This document shows, in pieces, positions 1 through 7,265 of a stretch of DNA of 48,472 nt. How positions within the stretch are numbered: position 1 is the stretch's first letter; each line of letters opens with the position of its first letter. The DNA comes from Firmicutes bacterium UBA1702. Its GTDB lineage: Bacteria; Bacillota; Clostridia; Peptostreptococcales; Anaerovoracaceae. The translations under genes and the position numbers were made by a program. The notes beneath the pieces were generated by a model that was not told where the DNA came from, did not search any database, and saw only the letters and a program-made list of their open reading frames with translations. The stretch is from NCBI GenBank assembly GCA_002320005.1, contig DCJK01000040.1:1-48472 (forward strand), written 5' to 3'.

Positions 1-102
1 CTTGGTGATTGCTGCTGTCAGAGTTGTCTTACCATGGTCTACGTGGCCGATGGTTCCGATGTTGATATGCGGTTTTGTTCTTTCAAACTTCTGTTTTGCC
101 AT
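1..102 (-). CDS. tuf: Elongation factor Tu, N-terminal fragment (runs off window)
   Basis: This is the first 34 codons of EF-Tu, the GTPase that brings aminoacyl-tRNA to the ribosome. The reading begins MAKQKFERTKPHINIGTIGH and continues into the G1 loop HVDHGKTT, which binds GTP phosphates. The start is fixed by a TTAGGAGG ribosome binding site about 8 bases upstream. The rest of the gene lies to the left of the window. It is the last gene of a minus-strand run behind sigH and tRNA-Thr but has its own promoter and is separated from the tRNA by a terminator. Identification is certain from the N-terminus alone. Confidence 0.97.
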   Translation of the reverse strand, partial: MAKQKFERTKPHINIGTIGHVDHGKTTLTAAITK

Positions 103-196
103 TTTGTGTTTTCCTCCTAAATTATAACGTTATTTTTTGGAAGTATGGATTCGGGCGTCCCCAAATCCACTTGGGTTTTGCTCAAACCTAATAGAT

Positions 197-226
197 ATTT
201 TACCATAGCCTGCCATGGTTTGACAA
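197..226 (-). promoter_or_regulatory. Probable tuf promoter
   Basis: On the minus strand a TTGTCA -35 box (221-226) and a TAAAAT -10 box (197-202) are separated by 18 bases. They lie about 95 bases upstream of the tuf start and downstream of the terminator, so tuf is probably transcribed independently of sigH. Confidence 0.5.
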
Positions 227-318
227 GCGGTTAATGTGTGTTTTAAAGGATTTTCAGGTCTCCGCCAAGTGTCCCTCATGGCAGTCCGGCAGCTGATTTT
301 CTGAGGTATGGGTATAAC

Positions 319-360
319 AAAACCGCCGTCTCTCTGCATATGCGGAAAGAAGGCGGTTTA
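319..360 (-). terminator. Rho-independent terminator after tRNA-Thr
   Basis: Read on the minus strand, AAACCGCC and GGCGGTTT pair around a loop of about 24 bases, followed by TTTTGTTAT. It sits just after the tRNA 3' end and before the tuf promoter, so it likely ends the sigH-tRNA transcript. Confidence 0.7.
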
Positions 361-363
361 CTT

Positions 364-440
364 TGGAGCTGTTGAGCAGACTTGAACTGCCGAACCTCTT
401 CCTTACCAAGGAAGCGCTCTACCGACTGAGCTACAACAGC
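364..440 (-). tRNA. tRNA-Thr (anticodon GGT)
   Basis: The minus strand gives a full cloverleaf: a 7-bp acceptor stem GCTGTTG/CAACAGC, a D-arm beginning TAGCTCAG, the anticodon stem CTTCC/GGAAG around a loop holding GGT, and a T-arm with GGTTCGG..GTTCAAGTC. The CCA end is encoded (364-366). Anticodon GGT reads ACC/ACT threonine codons. A threonine tRNA next to tuf is a widespread arrangement in bacteria. It lies about 40 bases after sigH and may be cotranscribed with it. Confidence 0.95.
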
Positions 441-483
441 ACGCTTGGCGATAGATTTATCCTACTATATGTTCGGGAAAAAG

Positions 484-1098
484 TCAATAGCCAAGATGAC
501 CGTATATTTTCTTTTTAATTCGCTGCATGGCATTATCAACAGTCTTGCTGCTGCGGTGGAGTTCAGCAGCGATTTCACGGTAATTTTTGCCCTGAAGCAT
601 TCTCGCCCACACCTTTTTTTCCAGAGGGCTGAATATTTCACCGCTTTCGGCTTTGAGAAATTCCGAGACCTCCTTCATCATCAGCAGCGCCTCAGGATTC
701 ATGTCTTCTTTTGCACGCAGCGTCTCTTCAAGAGGCTGATGTTCACCATCAGGCTCTCTCTCATCATTTAATGATACGGATTCGTTAAGGATGCTGTGCT
801 TTCGGAGATTTGCCTTTCTGATAGCTGAAATTATCTGCCGTGTTATGCAAAGCTCGGCAAAAGTTCTGAAGGAAGTATTTCTGTCATCGCGATACTGCCT
901 TATAGCTTTAAATATTCCTATCATGCCTTCCTGAATAACATCTTCTTTGTCTCCGCCCATGATGAAATAAGCCCCGGCCTTTCGCTTGGCCAGCTCCTTG
1001 TATTTGGATATGAGAAACTCTTCTGCTGTAGCGCTTCCCTCCTGAGCCATTTTTACCAGCTCTTCATCTGTAAGAATATTGTAATTATCTTGATCCAT
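484..1098 (-). CDS. sigH: RNA polymerase sporulation sigma factor SigH
   Basis: This 204-residue sigma-70 family protein matches SigH (Spo0H), which directs early sporulation and stationary-phase transcription. Region 2 is seen in DVIQEGMIGIFKAIRQY followed by FRTFAELCITRQI, the core-binding and -10 recognition part (residues ~50-95). Region 4 near the C-terminus holds the helix-turn-helix NYREIAAELHRSSKTVDNAM (about 170-190). Its start overlaps the end of rlmB by 14 bases, so the two are probably translated from one mRNA. The cluster cysE-cysS-mrnC-rlmB-sigH is typical for Clostridia and supports the call. Confidence 0.95.
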   Translation of the reverse strand: MDQDNYNILTDEELVKMAQEGSATAEEFLISKYKELAKRKAGAYFIMGGDKEDVIQEGMIGIFKAIRQYRDDRNTSFRTFAELCITRQIISAIRKANLRKHSILNESVSLNDEREPDGEHQPLEETLRAKEDMNPEALLMMKEVSEFLKAESGEIFSPLEKKVWARMLQGKNYREIAAELHRSSKTVDNAMQRIKKKIYGHLGY

Positions 1099-1855
1099 CT
1101 CTCTGTCTTCTCACTTCGTACATCAAAACCGCCGCAGCATTGGATGCATTAAGGGATGTTATCTTTCCTTTCATAGGCATGGATACGGTGAAGTCGCAGT
1201 TTTCTTTGACCAGTTTGCTTATTCCTTTTCCTTCGCTGCCCACAACCACGGCCAGTCTGCCTGTCAGATCGGATTTATAATACTCTTTTCCTCCCATGTC
1301 ACAGGCCGCAATCCAGAAGCCTCTTTCTTTAAGTTCCTCCATAGCTCTCACTATATTGGTCACTCTTACGCAAGGCATATATTCAATGGCTCCTGCCGAA
1401 GTTTTTGCTACGGTTTCCGTAAGACCGCAGGCGTTGCGTTTGGGAATAATCACTCCATGAACTCCGGCGCATTCGGCGGTACGCATAATCGCTCCAAGGT
1501 TATGAGGATCTTCTATGTTGTCCAATATTATTACGAAAGGCTCCTCTCCCGAATTTTCAGCTCTGTCCATAATATCGTCCAGGGTCTTGTAGGTGTAGGG
1601 GCTTATATAAGCTGCCACGCCCTGATGTGCGCCGGCGCAAAGCCTGTCCAGAGCACTTCTTTCTGTCTTTATTACCGGTATTCCCCGCTCTCTGGCTATA
1701 GCCAGGATTTTGGTCATGGAACCTTCAGAAGAGCAAATCAGAAGTTTCTCAATCTCACGCCCTCCTTTAAGAGCCTCCGTCACGGGGTTTCTGCCGAATA
1801 TTAAATTTCTATTTTCTCTCGTATCGGGTGAATCTGTATTGCGTTCCCTTTTCAC
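1085..1855 (-). CDS. rlmB: 23S rRNA 2'-O-methyltransferase RlmB (SpoU/TrmH family)
   Basis: This SpoU-class methyltransferase uses SAM to methylate a guanosine ribose in 23S rRNA. The N-terminal substrate-binding part begins at IFGRNPVTEAL. The knotted SAM domain shows the three family motifs: DNIEDPHNLGAIMRTAECAG, VVVGSEGKGIS and MPMKGKITSLNASNAAAVL. I place the start at a GTG (1855) because an AGTGAGG site lies 6 bases before it, giving 256 residues, the usual family length. A longer open frame runs to 1942 but would lie deep inside dfrA. With the GTG start the overlap with dfrA is 47 bases, suggesting coupled translation. Confidence 0.92.
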   Translation of the reverse strand: MKRERNTDSPDTRENRNLIFGRNPVTEALKGGREIEKLLICSSEGSMTKILAIARERGIPVIKTERSALDRLCAGAHQGVAAYISPYTYKTLDDIMDRAENSGEEPFVIILDNIEDPHNLGAIMRTAECAGVHGVIIPKRNACGLTETVAKTSAGAIEYMPCVRVTNIVRAMEELKERGFWIAACDMGGKEYYKSDLTGRLAVVVGSEGKGISKLVKENCDFTVSMPMKGKITSLNASNAAAVLMYEVRRQRDGSR

Positions 1856-2288
1856 ATTGAACCTCACTCTGCCAAACCATCTCAAACTCTGACCGTCGGT
1901 CAAGATCAGGCATGACCGTATCGGCTTCAAATTCCTTATCAATTCTTGTTATATAACATGTATCACAGTACGGCAGCAACTCTTTGTAAAGGCTTCCTCC
2001 GCCTAGGACCATTACATCATCGCTCTTCCATCCGGAAAGAAGCTCCTCTATGCTGTGGATTACTATGCACCCTTCTCTGTGAAAATTCTCGTCGCGTGTA
2101 AGCACAACATTGGTTCTTCCCGGAAGCGGCTTGCCTCCGGGCAGACTGTCCAGAGTCTTTCTTCCCATTACCACGGTTTTCCCCAGCGTTTGTTCTTTAA
2201 AAAATTTCAGGTCTCCCGGCATATGGCAAAGCAGGCCGCCGTCTTTTCCTATAGACCAGTTTTTATCTGCTGCTGCAATAAGCTTCAT
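1809..2288 (-). CDS. dfrA: Dihydrofolate reductase
   Basis: This 159-residue enzyme reduces dihydrofolate to tetrahydrofolate with NADPH. It shows the family's N-terminal strand MKLIAAADKNWSIGKDGGLL with the active-site loop, the folate-binding MPGDLKFFK, the cofactor motifs VVMGRKTLDSLP and NVVLTRD, and VMVLGGGSLYKELLP. It lies 9 bases after thyA. The pairing makes sense because thymidylate synthase releases dihydrofolate, which this enzyme recycles. The gene overlaps rlmB downstream. Key residues look normal, so nothing suggests a trimethoprim-resistance variant. Confidence 0.96.
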   Translation of the reverse strand: MKLIAAADKNWSIGKDGGLLCHMPGDLKFFKEQTLGKTVVMGRKTLDSLPGGKPLPGRTNVVLTRDENFHREGCIVIHSIEELLSGWKSDDVMVLGGGSLYKELLPYCDTCYITRIDKEFEADTVMPDLDRRSEFEMVWQSEVQCEKGTQYRFTRYERK

Positions 2289-2297
2289 CCTGTCCTC

Positions 2298-3128
2298 CTA
2301 AATAGCAATAGGTATGTTGAGAATCTGAGGATTCTTACGGTAATCTTCTATTATTATGTCATCGATGGTGAAGTCATAAAAATCCTTTATGTCAGGGTTC
2401 AGCCGGAACTTCGGTGCAGGATATTGAGGGCGCTGAATAAGCTCTTTTATTACAGGCACATGTCTGTCATATATATGAGCGTCAGCAATGACATGCACCA
2501 GTTCTCCCGGCTTAAGGCCGCTGACCTGTGCAAACATATACACAAGTACCGCATACTGCACCACATTCCAGTTGTTGGCCGCAAGTATGTCCTGTGACCT
2601 CTGGTTCAGTATGGCATTGAGCCTGTCTCCTGTGACATTGAAGGTCATGCTGTAGGCGCAAGGCTCTAGTCCCATTTCTGCCAGATCATCAAACTTATAT
2701 ATATTAGTAAGGATTCTTCTTGAGTAAGGTGTGTTTTTCAGTTGCCACAGAACATTATCCACCTGATCCATCTCGCCCTGGGCAAAGCGGTATCTGATGC
2801 CCATCTGGTACCCGTAAGCCTTTCCGATAGAGCCGTCTTCATCGGCCCACTGATCCCAGATGTGGCCCTTGAGATCCTTGATATTGTTGGATTTCTTCTG
2901 CCATATCCACAGAAGCTCATCCACAGCCGTCTTTATGGCTGTAGGCCTCAGAGTCAGAGCAGGAAACTCCTCCTGCAGGTCATATCGGTTTACGATTCCG
3001 AAGGCCTTGATGGTATGAGCCGGAGTCCCGTCTTCCCATCTGGCCCGAACTTTCTGTCCTTCTGAAGAGAAACCATTTTCCAGAATCTCTTTGCACATAT
3101 TTACAAATAACACATCTGCCTTGCTCAT
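2298..3128 (-). CDS. thyA: Thymidylate synthase ThyA (divergent)
   Basis: This 276-residue protein makes dTMP from dUMP with methylene-tetrahydrofolate. Recognisable segments are ELLWIWQKKSNNI, HIWDQWADEDGSIGKAYGYQ, the nucleophile region EPCAYSMTFNV (Cys near residue 157), QRSQDILAANNWNVVQYA and GELVHVIADAHIYDRH. In most ThyA proteins the cysteine is followed by His and the segment reads QFxV; here these are Ala and TF. The QRSxD motif is kept, so catalysis is likely preserved in a variant family. It overlaps mrnC by 4 bases and ends in TAG, which shows TAG is a true stop in this genome. Confidence 0.93.
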   Translation of the reverse strand: MSKADVLFVNMCKEILENGFSSEGQKVRARWEDGTPAHTIKAFGIVNRYDLQEEFPALTLRPTAIKTAVDELLWIWQKKSNNIKDLKGHIWDQWADEDGSIGKAYGYQMGIRYRFAQGEMDQVDNVLWQLKNTPYSRRILTNIYKFDDLAEMGLEPCAYSMTFNVTGDRLNAILNQRSQDILAANNWNVVQYAVLVYMFAQVSGLKPGELVHVIADAHIYDRHVPVIKELIQRPQYPAPKFRLNPDIKDFYDFTIDDIIIEDYRKNPQILNIPIAI

Positions 3129-3538
3129 TTGTTGTCCTCCCGGATAATTCTTACGGCCCGGGTCATTACCTGATCAAGCCGTTCTTCCTGTCCGGTGAGA
3201 TACAGAAAGCCTACCAGCGCTTCAAAGGCCGTAGCCAGCTTATATTCCACCGGATCCGCATTTTTGGGTCTGGATGTAGTCTTGTGGTTGCGGGCTCTCC
3301 TTGCGAGAGACGCCTCCTCCTCTGTAAGAAACCCTTTCATCATCTCTTTAAGGGCTGTGGCCTGTCCGTGGGCTCTGACAAAAGGAACTGCCATGTAGTG
3401 AAGCCTGTCCGCATTAATCTGACCGCTCTCCATCACATGGCGCCTTACATATACCTCATAGACGGCGTCGCCCATGTAGGCCAGCGCCGTCGTGTTCATC
3501 TGTTTTACTTTTGCGGGAATCATGTTGCTTTCAGTCAT
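3125..3538 (-). CDS. mrnC: Mini-ribonuclease III (MrnC)
   Basis: This 137-residue protein is the catalytic half of RNase III without the double-stranded RNA-binding domain. It matures 23S rRNA ends in Firmicutes. The signature segment LAYMGDAVYEVYVRRHVM (residues ~18-35) carries the conserved acidic residue, and a second metal-binding patch lies in EYKLATAFEALVGFLYLTG. Length and position directly after cysS are as usual. Start and stop overlap both neighbours by 4 bases, so translation is tightly coupled. Confidence 0.95.
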   Translation of the reverse strand: MTESNMIPAKVKQMNTTALAYMGDAVYEVYVRRHVMESGQINADRLHYMAVPFVRAHGQATALKEMMKGFLTEEEASLARRARNHKTTSRPKNADPVEYKLATAFEALVGFLYLTGQEERLDQVMTRAVRIIREDNK

Positions 3539-4944
3539 GCTTCTCTTATTATCTGCACTCCCTGCGGAGTATCCTTCAATGTTATACCTTTAGCCTTCAA
3601 CTGATCTCTGATTTCATCGGCTCTTGCAAAATTCTTTGCTTTTCTTGCAGCCTGACGTTCGTCTATCAGCGCCTGTATTTCAGGATCGACCTCTGTAACC
3701 TCAGCCTCCGGATCCTGCTGCAGCAGGCCCAGTATGGTGGCAAGTTCCATGAGCAGATCAAGGCACTTCTGTGCGAATTCTTTTGATGCTCCGTCCTTTA
3801 CGGCAGTGTTTACAGCGGTGATAAGCTCGAATATAACAGAAATGGCATCTGCAGTATTAAGGTCATCGTCCATAACCTCTATGAACTTTTCTCTGAAACG
3901 ATCAAAGTCTGCAAGGGTTTCCTTCTCTTCCCGGGTCATGGTGCCTGAGCCTGTGGCTATGAGATGCTTCAGATTGCTTTTGGCATTTCTCATACGATTA
4001 AGGCCGTTCTGAGACTGGGTAAGAATTTCTTCACCGAAGTCAATAGGTCCCCTGTATTGTCCGCTGAGTATGAGAAATCTGAGAACCTCTCCGTCATAAG
4101 CACCGAGAAGATCTCTTACGGTTCTGAAGTTACCCAGAGATTTGGACATTTTTATTCCATCTATATTAATGTAGCCATTGTGCATCCAGTAATGTGCAAA
4201 AGGCTTTCCGCTGTGAGCTTCGGACTGTGCAATCTCATTTTCGTGATGAGGGAACTGAAGGTCTTGTCCTCCTGCATGAATATCTATGGTGTCACCAAGA
4301 TATTTCTTTGACATGGTGGAGCATTCGATATGCCATCCGGGTCTTCCCATGCCCCATGGAGATTCCCATGCGATTTCACTGTCTTCCTTTCTGGCTTTCC
4401 AGAGGGCAAAATCCAGCGGATCCTCCTTCTTTTCGCCTACGGCTATTCTTGCACCGGAAATAAGGTCATCTATATTTTTGCCGGAAAGCTTTCCGTAACC
4501 TTCAAATTTTCTGGCTCTGTAATATACATCTCCGTCAGATTCATAAGCATATCCCAGGTCGATGAGATCCTGAATAAACTTGATTATGTCAGGAATGGTC
4601 TCCGTAACTTTAGGATGCACGGTGGCCTTTTTAATGTTAAGGGCTGCTGCATCCTTGTAATATTCATCGATATACTTTTCGCTCACTTCTCCGGCAGTAA
4701 GGCCTTCTTCCTTTGCTCTGTTTATGATCTTGTCATCCACATCTGTAAAATTCTGTACATATTTTACCTTATAGCCTCTGTACTCCAGATACTTGCGCAT
4801 GGTATCAAAGACCACAAAAGGACGTGCGTTCCCGATGTGGAAATAATTGTACACGGTAGGACCGCAGACATACATACTTACCTTTCCCTCTTCAATAGGG
4901 ACGAATTCTTCTTTTTTTCTTGTCAGCGTATTATAAATCTTCAT
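3535..4944 (-). CDS. cysS: Cysteinyl-tRNA synthetase
   Basis: This class I aminoacyl-tRNA synthetase charges tRNA-Cys. It shows the zinc-binding VCGPTVYNYFHIGNARP with the HIGH-like HIGN, the second zinc site GWHIECSTMSKKYLG, HAGGQDLQFPHHENEIAQ and the KMSKS loop at IKMSKSLGNF. I choose the ATG at 4944 (469 residues) because AGGAGG lies 9 bases upstream; an in-frame codon at 4962 lies before that site and is less likely. The start overlaps the end of cysE by 14 bases. Placing cysE and cysS together links cysteine synthesis to its use. Confidence 0.96.
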   Translation of the reverse strand: MKIYNTLTRKKEEFVPIEEGKVSMYVCGPTVYNYFHIGNARPFVVFDTMRKYLEYRGYKVKYVQNFTDVDDKIINRAKEEGLTAGEVSEKYIDEYYKDAAALNIKKATVHPKVTETIPDIIKFIQDLIDLGYAYESDGDVYYRARKFEGYGKLSGKNIDDLISGARIAVGEKKEDPLDFALWKARKEDSEIAWESPWGMGRPGWHIECSTMSKKYLGDTIDIHAGGQDLQFPHHENEIAQSEAHSGKPFAHYWMHNGYINIDGIKMSKSLGNFRTVRDLLGAYDGEVLRFLILSGQYRGPIDFGEEILTQSQNGLNRMRNAKSNLKHLIATGSGTMTREEKETLADFDRFREKFIEVMDDDLNTADAISVIFELITAVNTAVKDGASKEFAQKCLDLLMELATILGLLQQDPEAEVTEVDPEIQALIDERQAARKAKNFARADEIRDQLKAKGITLKDTPQGVQIIREA

Positions 4945-5584
4945 GTTTACTTTCCTCCTCACGCAGTCTGTTCTCCAGAGTTACTATTCTTCTTCTTAGG
5001 CATTCTATTTCAGTTGCAACAGGATCCGGCATATCCACCTGGTTGAGATCCTGTGTGCTCTGGCCGTTTCGCTTGACTATGGTTCCCGGAATTCCCACCA
5101 CCGTGCAGTTTGGCGGAATCTCTTTCAGAACAACGGCTCCGGCGCCTATTTTTACGTCATCTCCCACCTTGAACGGACCCAGAACCTTGGCACCTGAGCT
5201 GATCATCACCCTGTTTCCTATGGTCGGGTGACGCTTGCCGGTATCTTTTCCGGTTCCGCCCAATGTGACTCCCTGATATATCGTCACATCGTCGCCTATC
5301 TCTGTAGTCTCCCCTATTATTATGGCCATTCCGTGGTCAATAAAGCACCTTCTGCCTATGGAAGCGCCGGGATGAATCTCTATGCCCGTGAACCATCTTG
5401 CCAGCTGAGAAATAATTCTGGCGATAAGCTTGATATTATGTTTATACAGCCAGTGAGCCGGTCTGTGGAGAATAAGTGCCCATATTCCGGGATAACAGAT
5501 GAGTACCTCGAAGCCGTTACGAGCAGCCGGGTCTTTCTCTACTATGTTTCTGATATCTTCTCTCACTTCTCTGAAAAATGCCAT
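4931..5584 (-). CDS. cysE: Serine O-acetyltransferase
   Basis: This enzyme acetylates serine with acetyl-CoA, the first step of cysteine synthesis. After an all-helical N-terminal part (residues 1-75) it forms a left-handed beta helix made of hexapeptide repeats, including IHPGASIGRRCFIDHGMAIIIGETTEIGDDVTIYQGVTLGG, in which DHG and the following His region form the active site. A C-terminal coiled-coil-like tail (EIECLRRRIVTLENRL) extends to residue 217. The first gene of the cysE-cysS-mrnC-thyA-dfrA-rlmB-sigH run. Confidence 0.95.
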   Translation of the reverse strand: MAFFREVREDIRNIVEKDPAARNGFEVLICYPGIWALILHRPAHWLYKHNIKLIARIISQLARWFTGIEIHPGASIGRRCFIDHGMAIIIGETTEIGDDVTIYQGVTLGGTGKDTGKRHPTIGNRVMISSGAKVLGPFKVGDDVKIGAGAVVLKEIPPNCTVVGIPGTIVKRNGQSTQDLNQVDMPDPVATEIECLRRRIVTLENRLREEESKHEDL

Positions 5585-5622
5585 ATACGTCCTTACCTCT
5601 TTTATTTTACCCTTTTAAAATT

Positions 5623-6105
5623 CTATTCTTCCGTCACTTTAACAGTCTTTATCACCTGAGGTAGTCTAGGACAGTCGCTCCAGTCTCTTTCAACAGATAC
5701 AATCTTGTCTGCGGTTTCCATTCCTTCGGTTATCTTTCCGAAAGCCGCATACTGACCGTCCAAATGAGGCGCTGCCTCAACCATAATAAAGAACTGTGAA
5801 CCTGCAGAATCCGGATCCATAGCTCTTGCCATGGAAAGTACTCCTCTTGTATGGTCCAGATCGTTTCTTACTCCATTGGCATCGAACTCACCTTTAATGG
5901 TGTATCCCGGACCGCCTGTTCCGTTTCCGCGCGGACAGCCGCCCTGTATCATAAATCCCGGAATCACTCTGTGGAAAGTAAGTCCGTCGTAAAATCCCTC
6001 ATTAGCTAATTTTTCGAAGTTTTCCACGGTGATAGGCGCATGCTCAGGATAAAGCTCACCCTTCATTACATCGCCGTTTTCCATTTCGATTACTACTTTT
6101 TTCAT
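5623..6105 (-). CDS. Peptidyl-prolyl cis-trans isomerase, cyclophilin type
   Basis: This 160-residue cyclophilin speeds proline isomerization in protein folding. The core motifs are FHRVIPGFMIQGG with the catalytic Arg, GVLSMARAMDPDSAGSQFFIM and HLDGQYAAFGKITEGM. No signal peptide is present, so it should act in the cytoplasm. A clean AGGAGG lies 5 bases before the ATG. It is probably its own unit, since about 38 bases separate it from cysE. Confidence 0.94.
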   Translation of the reverse strand: MKKVVIEMENGDVMKGELYPEHAPITVENFEKLANEGFYDGLTFHRVIPGFMIQGGCPRGNGTGGPGYTIKGEFDANGVRNDLDHTRGVLSMARAMDPDSAGSQFFIMVEAAPHLDGQYAAFGKITEGMETADKIVSVERDWSDCPRLPQVIKTVKVTEE

Positions 6106-6123
6106 AATTTCCTCCTGTATTTC

Positions 6124-6690
6124 TCAGCTGCAGAAAAGCGCTCCTGCGGCTCCCATAGCTATAATCAATGTTATTGCATTAACTTTGAATTTCTTTGCAA
6201 GCACAAAAGTCGCAGCAGCCATTACCGCAGGAAGCGGTTTTATTGCTGCAAACAGCCCGACTGCCCCGGAGCCAATCTCCGAAGTAAGCAGTGCCGTCTG
6301 CCCTATCATAACAAAACCTGCTGCTATGAGACCAACAGCTACGGGTCTTATTCCGGCAAAAGCACCCTTTACCAGTCTATGCTCCTGATACCTGCTAAGG
6401 AACCTTACGCATATCCCAACCAATATAAAGGAAGGAAGTGCCACTCCTACCGTAGCTGCCACAGCTCCCGGAATTCCTGCTGTCTCGAAGCCCGAAAATG
6501 TGGCGGCATTTACAGCCATGGGACCCGGTGTTGCCTGGGATATGGCAAAAAGCTCCGCAAATTCTTCCGGATCCATGGAGTTGAAATCCAGCATGCCCTG
6601 ATATATCAGCGGCAATATTGCAGCTCCTCCTCCAAAGCCGACAAGCCCTATCTTTGCAAAGGTCAGAAAAAGATCAACAAGCGTTTTCAT
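6124..6690 (-). CDS. Chromate transporter family protein, second half-size subunit
   Basis: This roughly 188-residue membrane protein is a short-chain CHR (ChrA-type) transporter. The family motif FGGGAAILPLIYQ lies in the first membrane segment region and is followed by ISQATPGPMAVNAATFSGF. About six hydrophobic segments are visible. I choose the ATG at 6690 because AAAGGAGG precedes it; this also gives a 4-base overlap with the upstream homologous subunit. Two half-size CHR proteins usually work together as one transporter. The true substrate in an anaerobe may be another anion, not chromate. Confidence 0.88.
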   Translation of the reverse strand: MKTLVDLFLTFAKIGLVGFGGGAAILPLIYQGMLDFNSMDPEEFAELFAISQATPGPMAVNAATFSGFETAGIPGAVAATVGVALPSFILVGICVRFLSRYQEHRLVKGAFAGIRPVAVGLIAAGFVMIGQTALLTSEIGSGAVGLFAAIKPLPAVMAAATFVLAKKFKVNAITLIIAMGAAGALFCS

Positions 6691-7265
6691 GCTTTTCCCT
6701 CCTTTGCGGCACAAACCGCGTAATAAATTTCACCGACGGCTATTCCGGCCAGAATCACCCATACGGCATCTGCTCCCAGAAAAACGATAGAAGCAAAGGC
6801 GCAAAAAGCTGCTAGCCATTGGAAAGCGCCCTTAAGAGTCTGCTTTCCCATCTTCCATGCCGCAAAAGCTATAAGGCCCGTGGCAGCAGCTTTTATCCCT
6901 TCCAGCGCTCCCCTGACATATGGGTTTTCGTCTATTGTTCTTAATAAAGATACCACAAAAATAATGATTATAAACGATGGCAATATAACTCCGAAGGTTG
7001 TAAGCAGCGCACCTTTCCAGCCTTTTTTTGCATAGCCCACATAGGTGGCCATATTTATGGCTATAACTCCGGGCAGGCTCTGGCTTATGGCTATACAGTC
7101 CAGAACCTCTTCTTCATTCATCCATTTGTACTTGTCGCATATTTTTTCCTGCATTATAGGAATCATGGCCATTCCTCCGCCGATGGTGAAAAGCCCCAGC
7201 TTGAAAAAACATGCAAAGAGATTCCAGTAGATATTGTTTTTGAAAAAGCCTTTCAGTCTGTCCAT
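6687..7265 (-). CDS. Chromate transporter family protein, first half-size subunit
   Basis: This 192-residue protein is homologous to its downstream neighbour. It shows the CHR motif FTIGGGMAMIPIMQE near the N-terminus and ISQSLPGVIAINMATYVGY further on, with about six membrane segments. The Pro-Gly segment (SLPG here, TPGP in the partner) is the conserved pore-side motif of the family. Its start overlaps the proS stop by one base, and its end overlaps the partner by 4 bases, so the pair is translated together after proS. Confidence 0.88.
   Translation of the reverse strand: MDRLKGFFKNNIYWNLFACFFKLGLFTIGGGMAMIPIMQEKICDKYKWMNEEEVLDCIAISQSLPGVIAINMATYVGYAKKGWKGALLTTFGVILPSFIIIIFVVSLLRTIDENPYVRGALEGIKAAATGLIAFAAWKMGKQTLKGAFQWLAAFCAFASIVFLGADAVWVILAGIAVGEIYYAVCAAKEGKA

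Noticed and set aside
130..339. 69-codon minus-strand frame between tuf and tRNA-Thr
   Set aside because: It overlaps the tRNA terminator and the tuf promoter and has no ribosome site.
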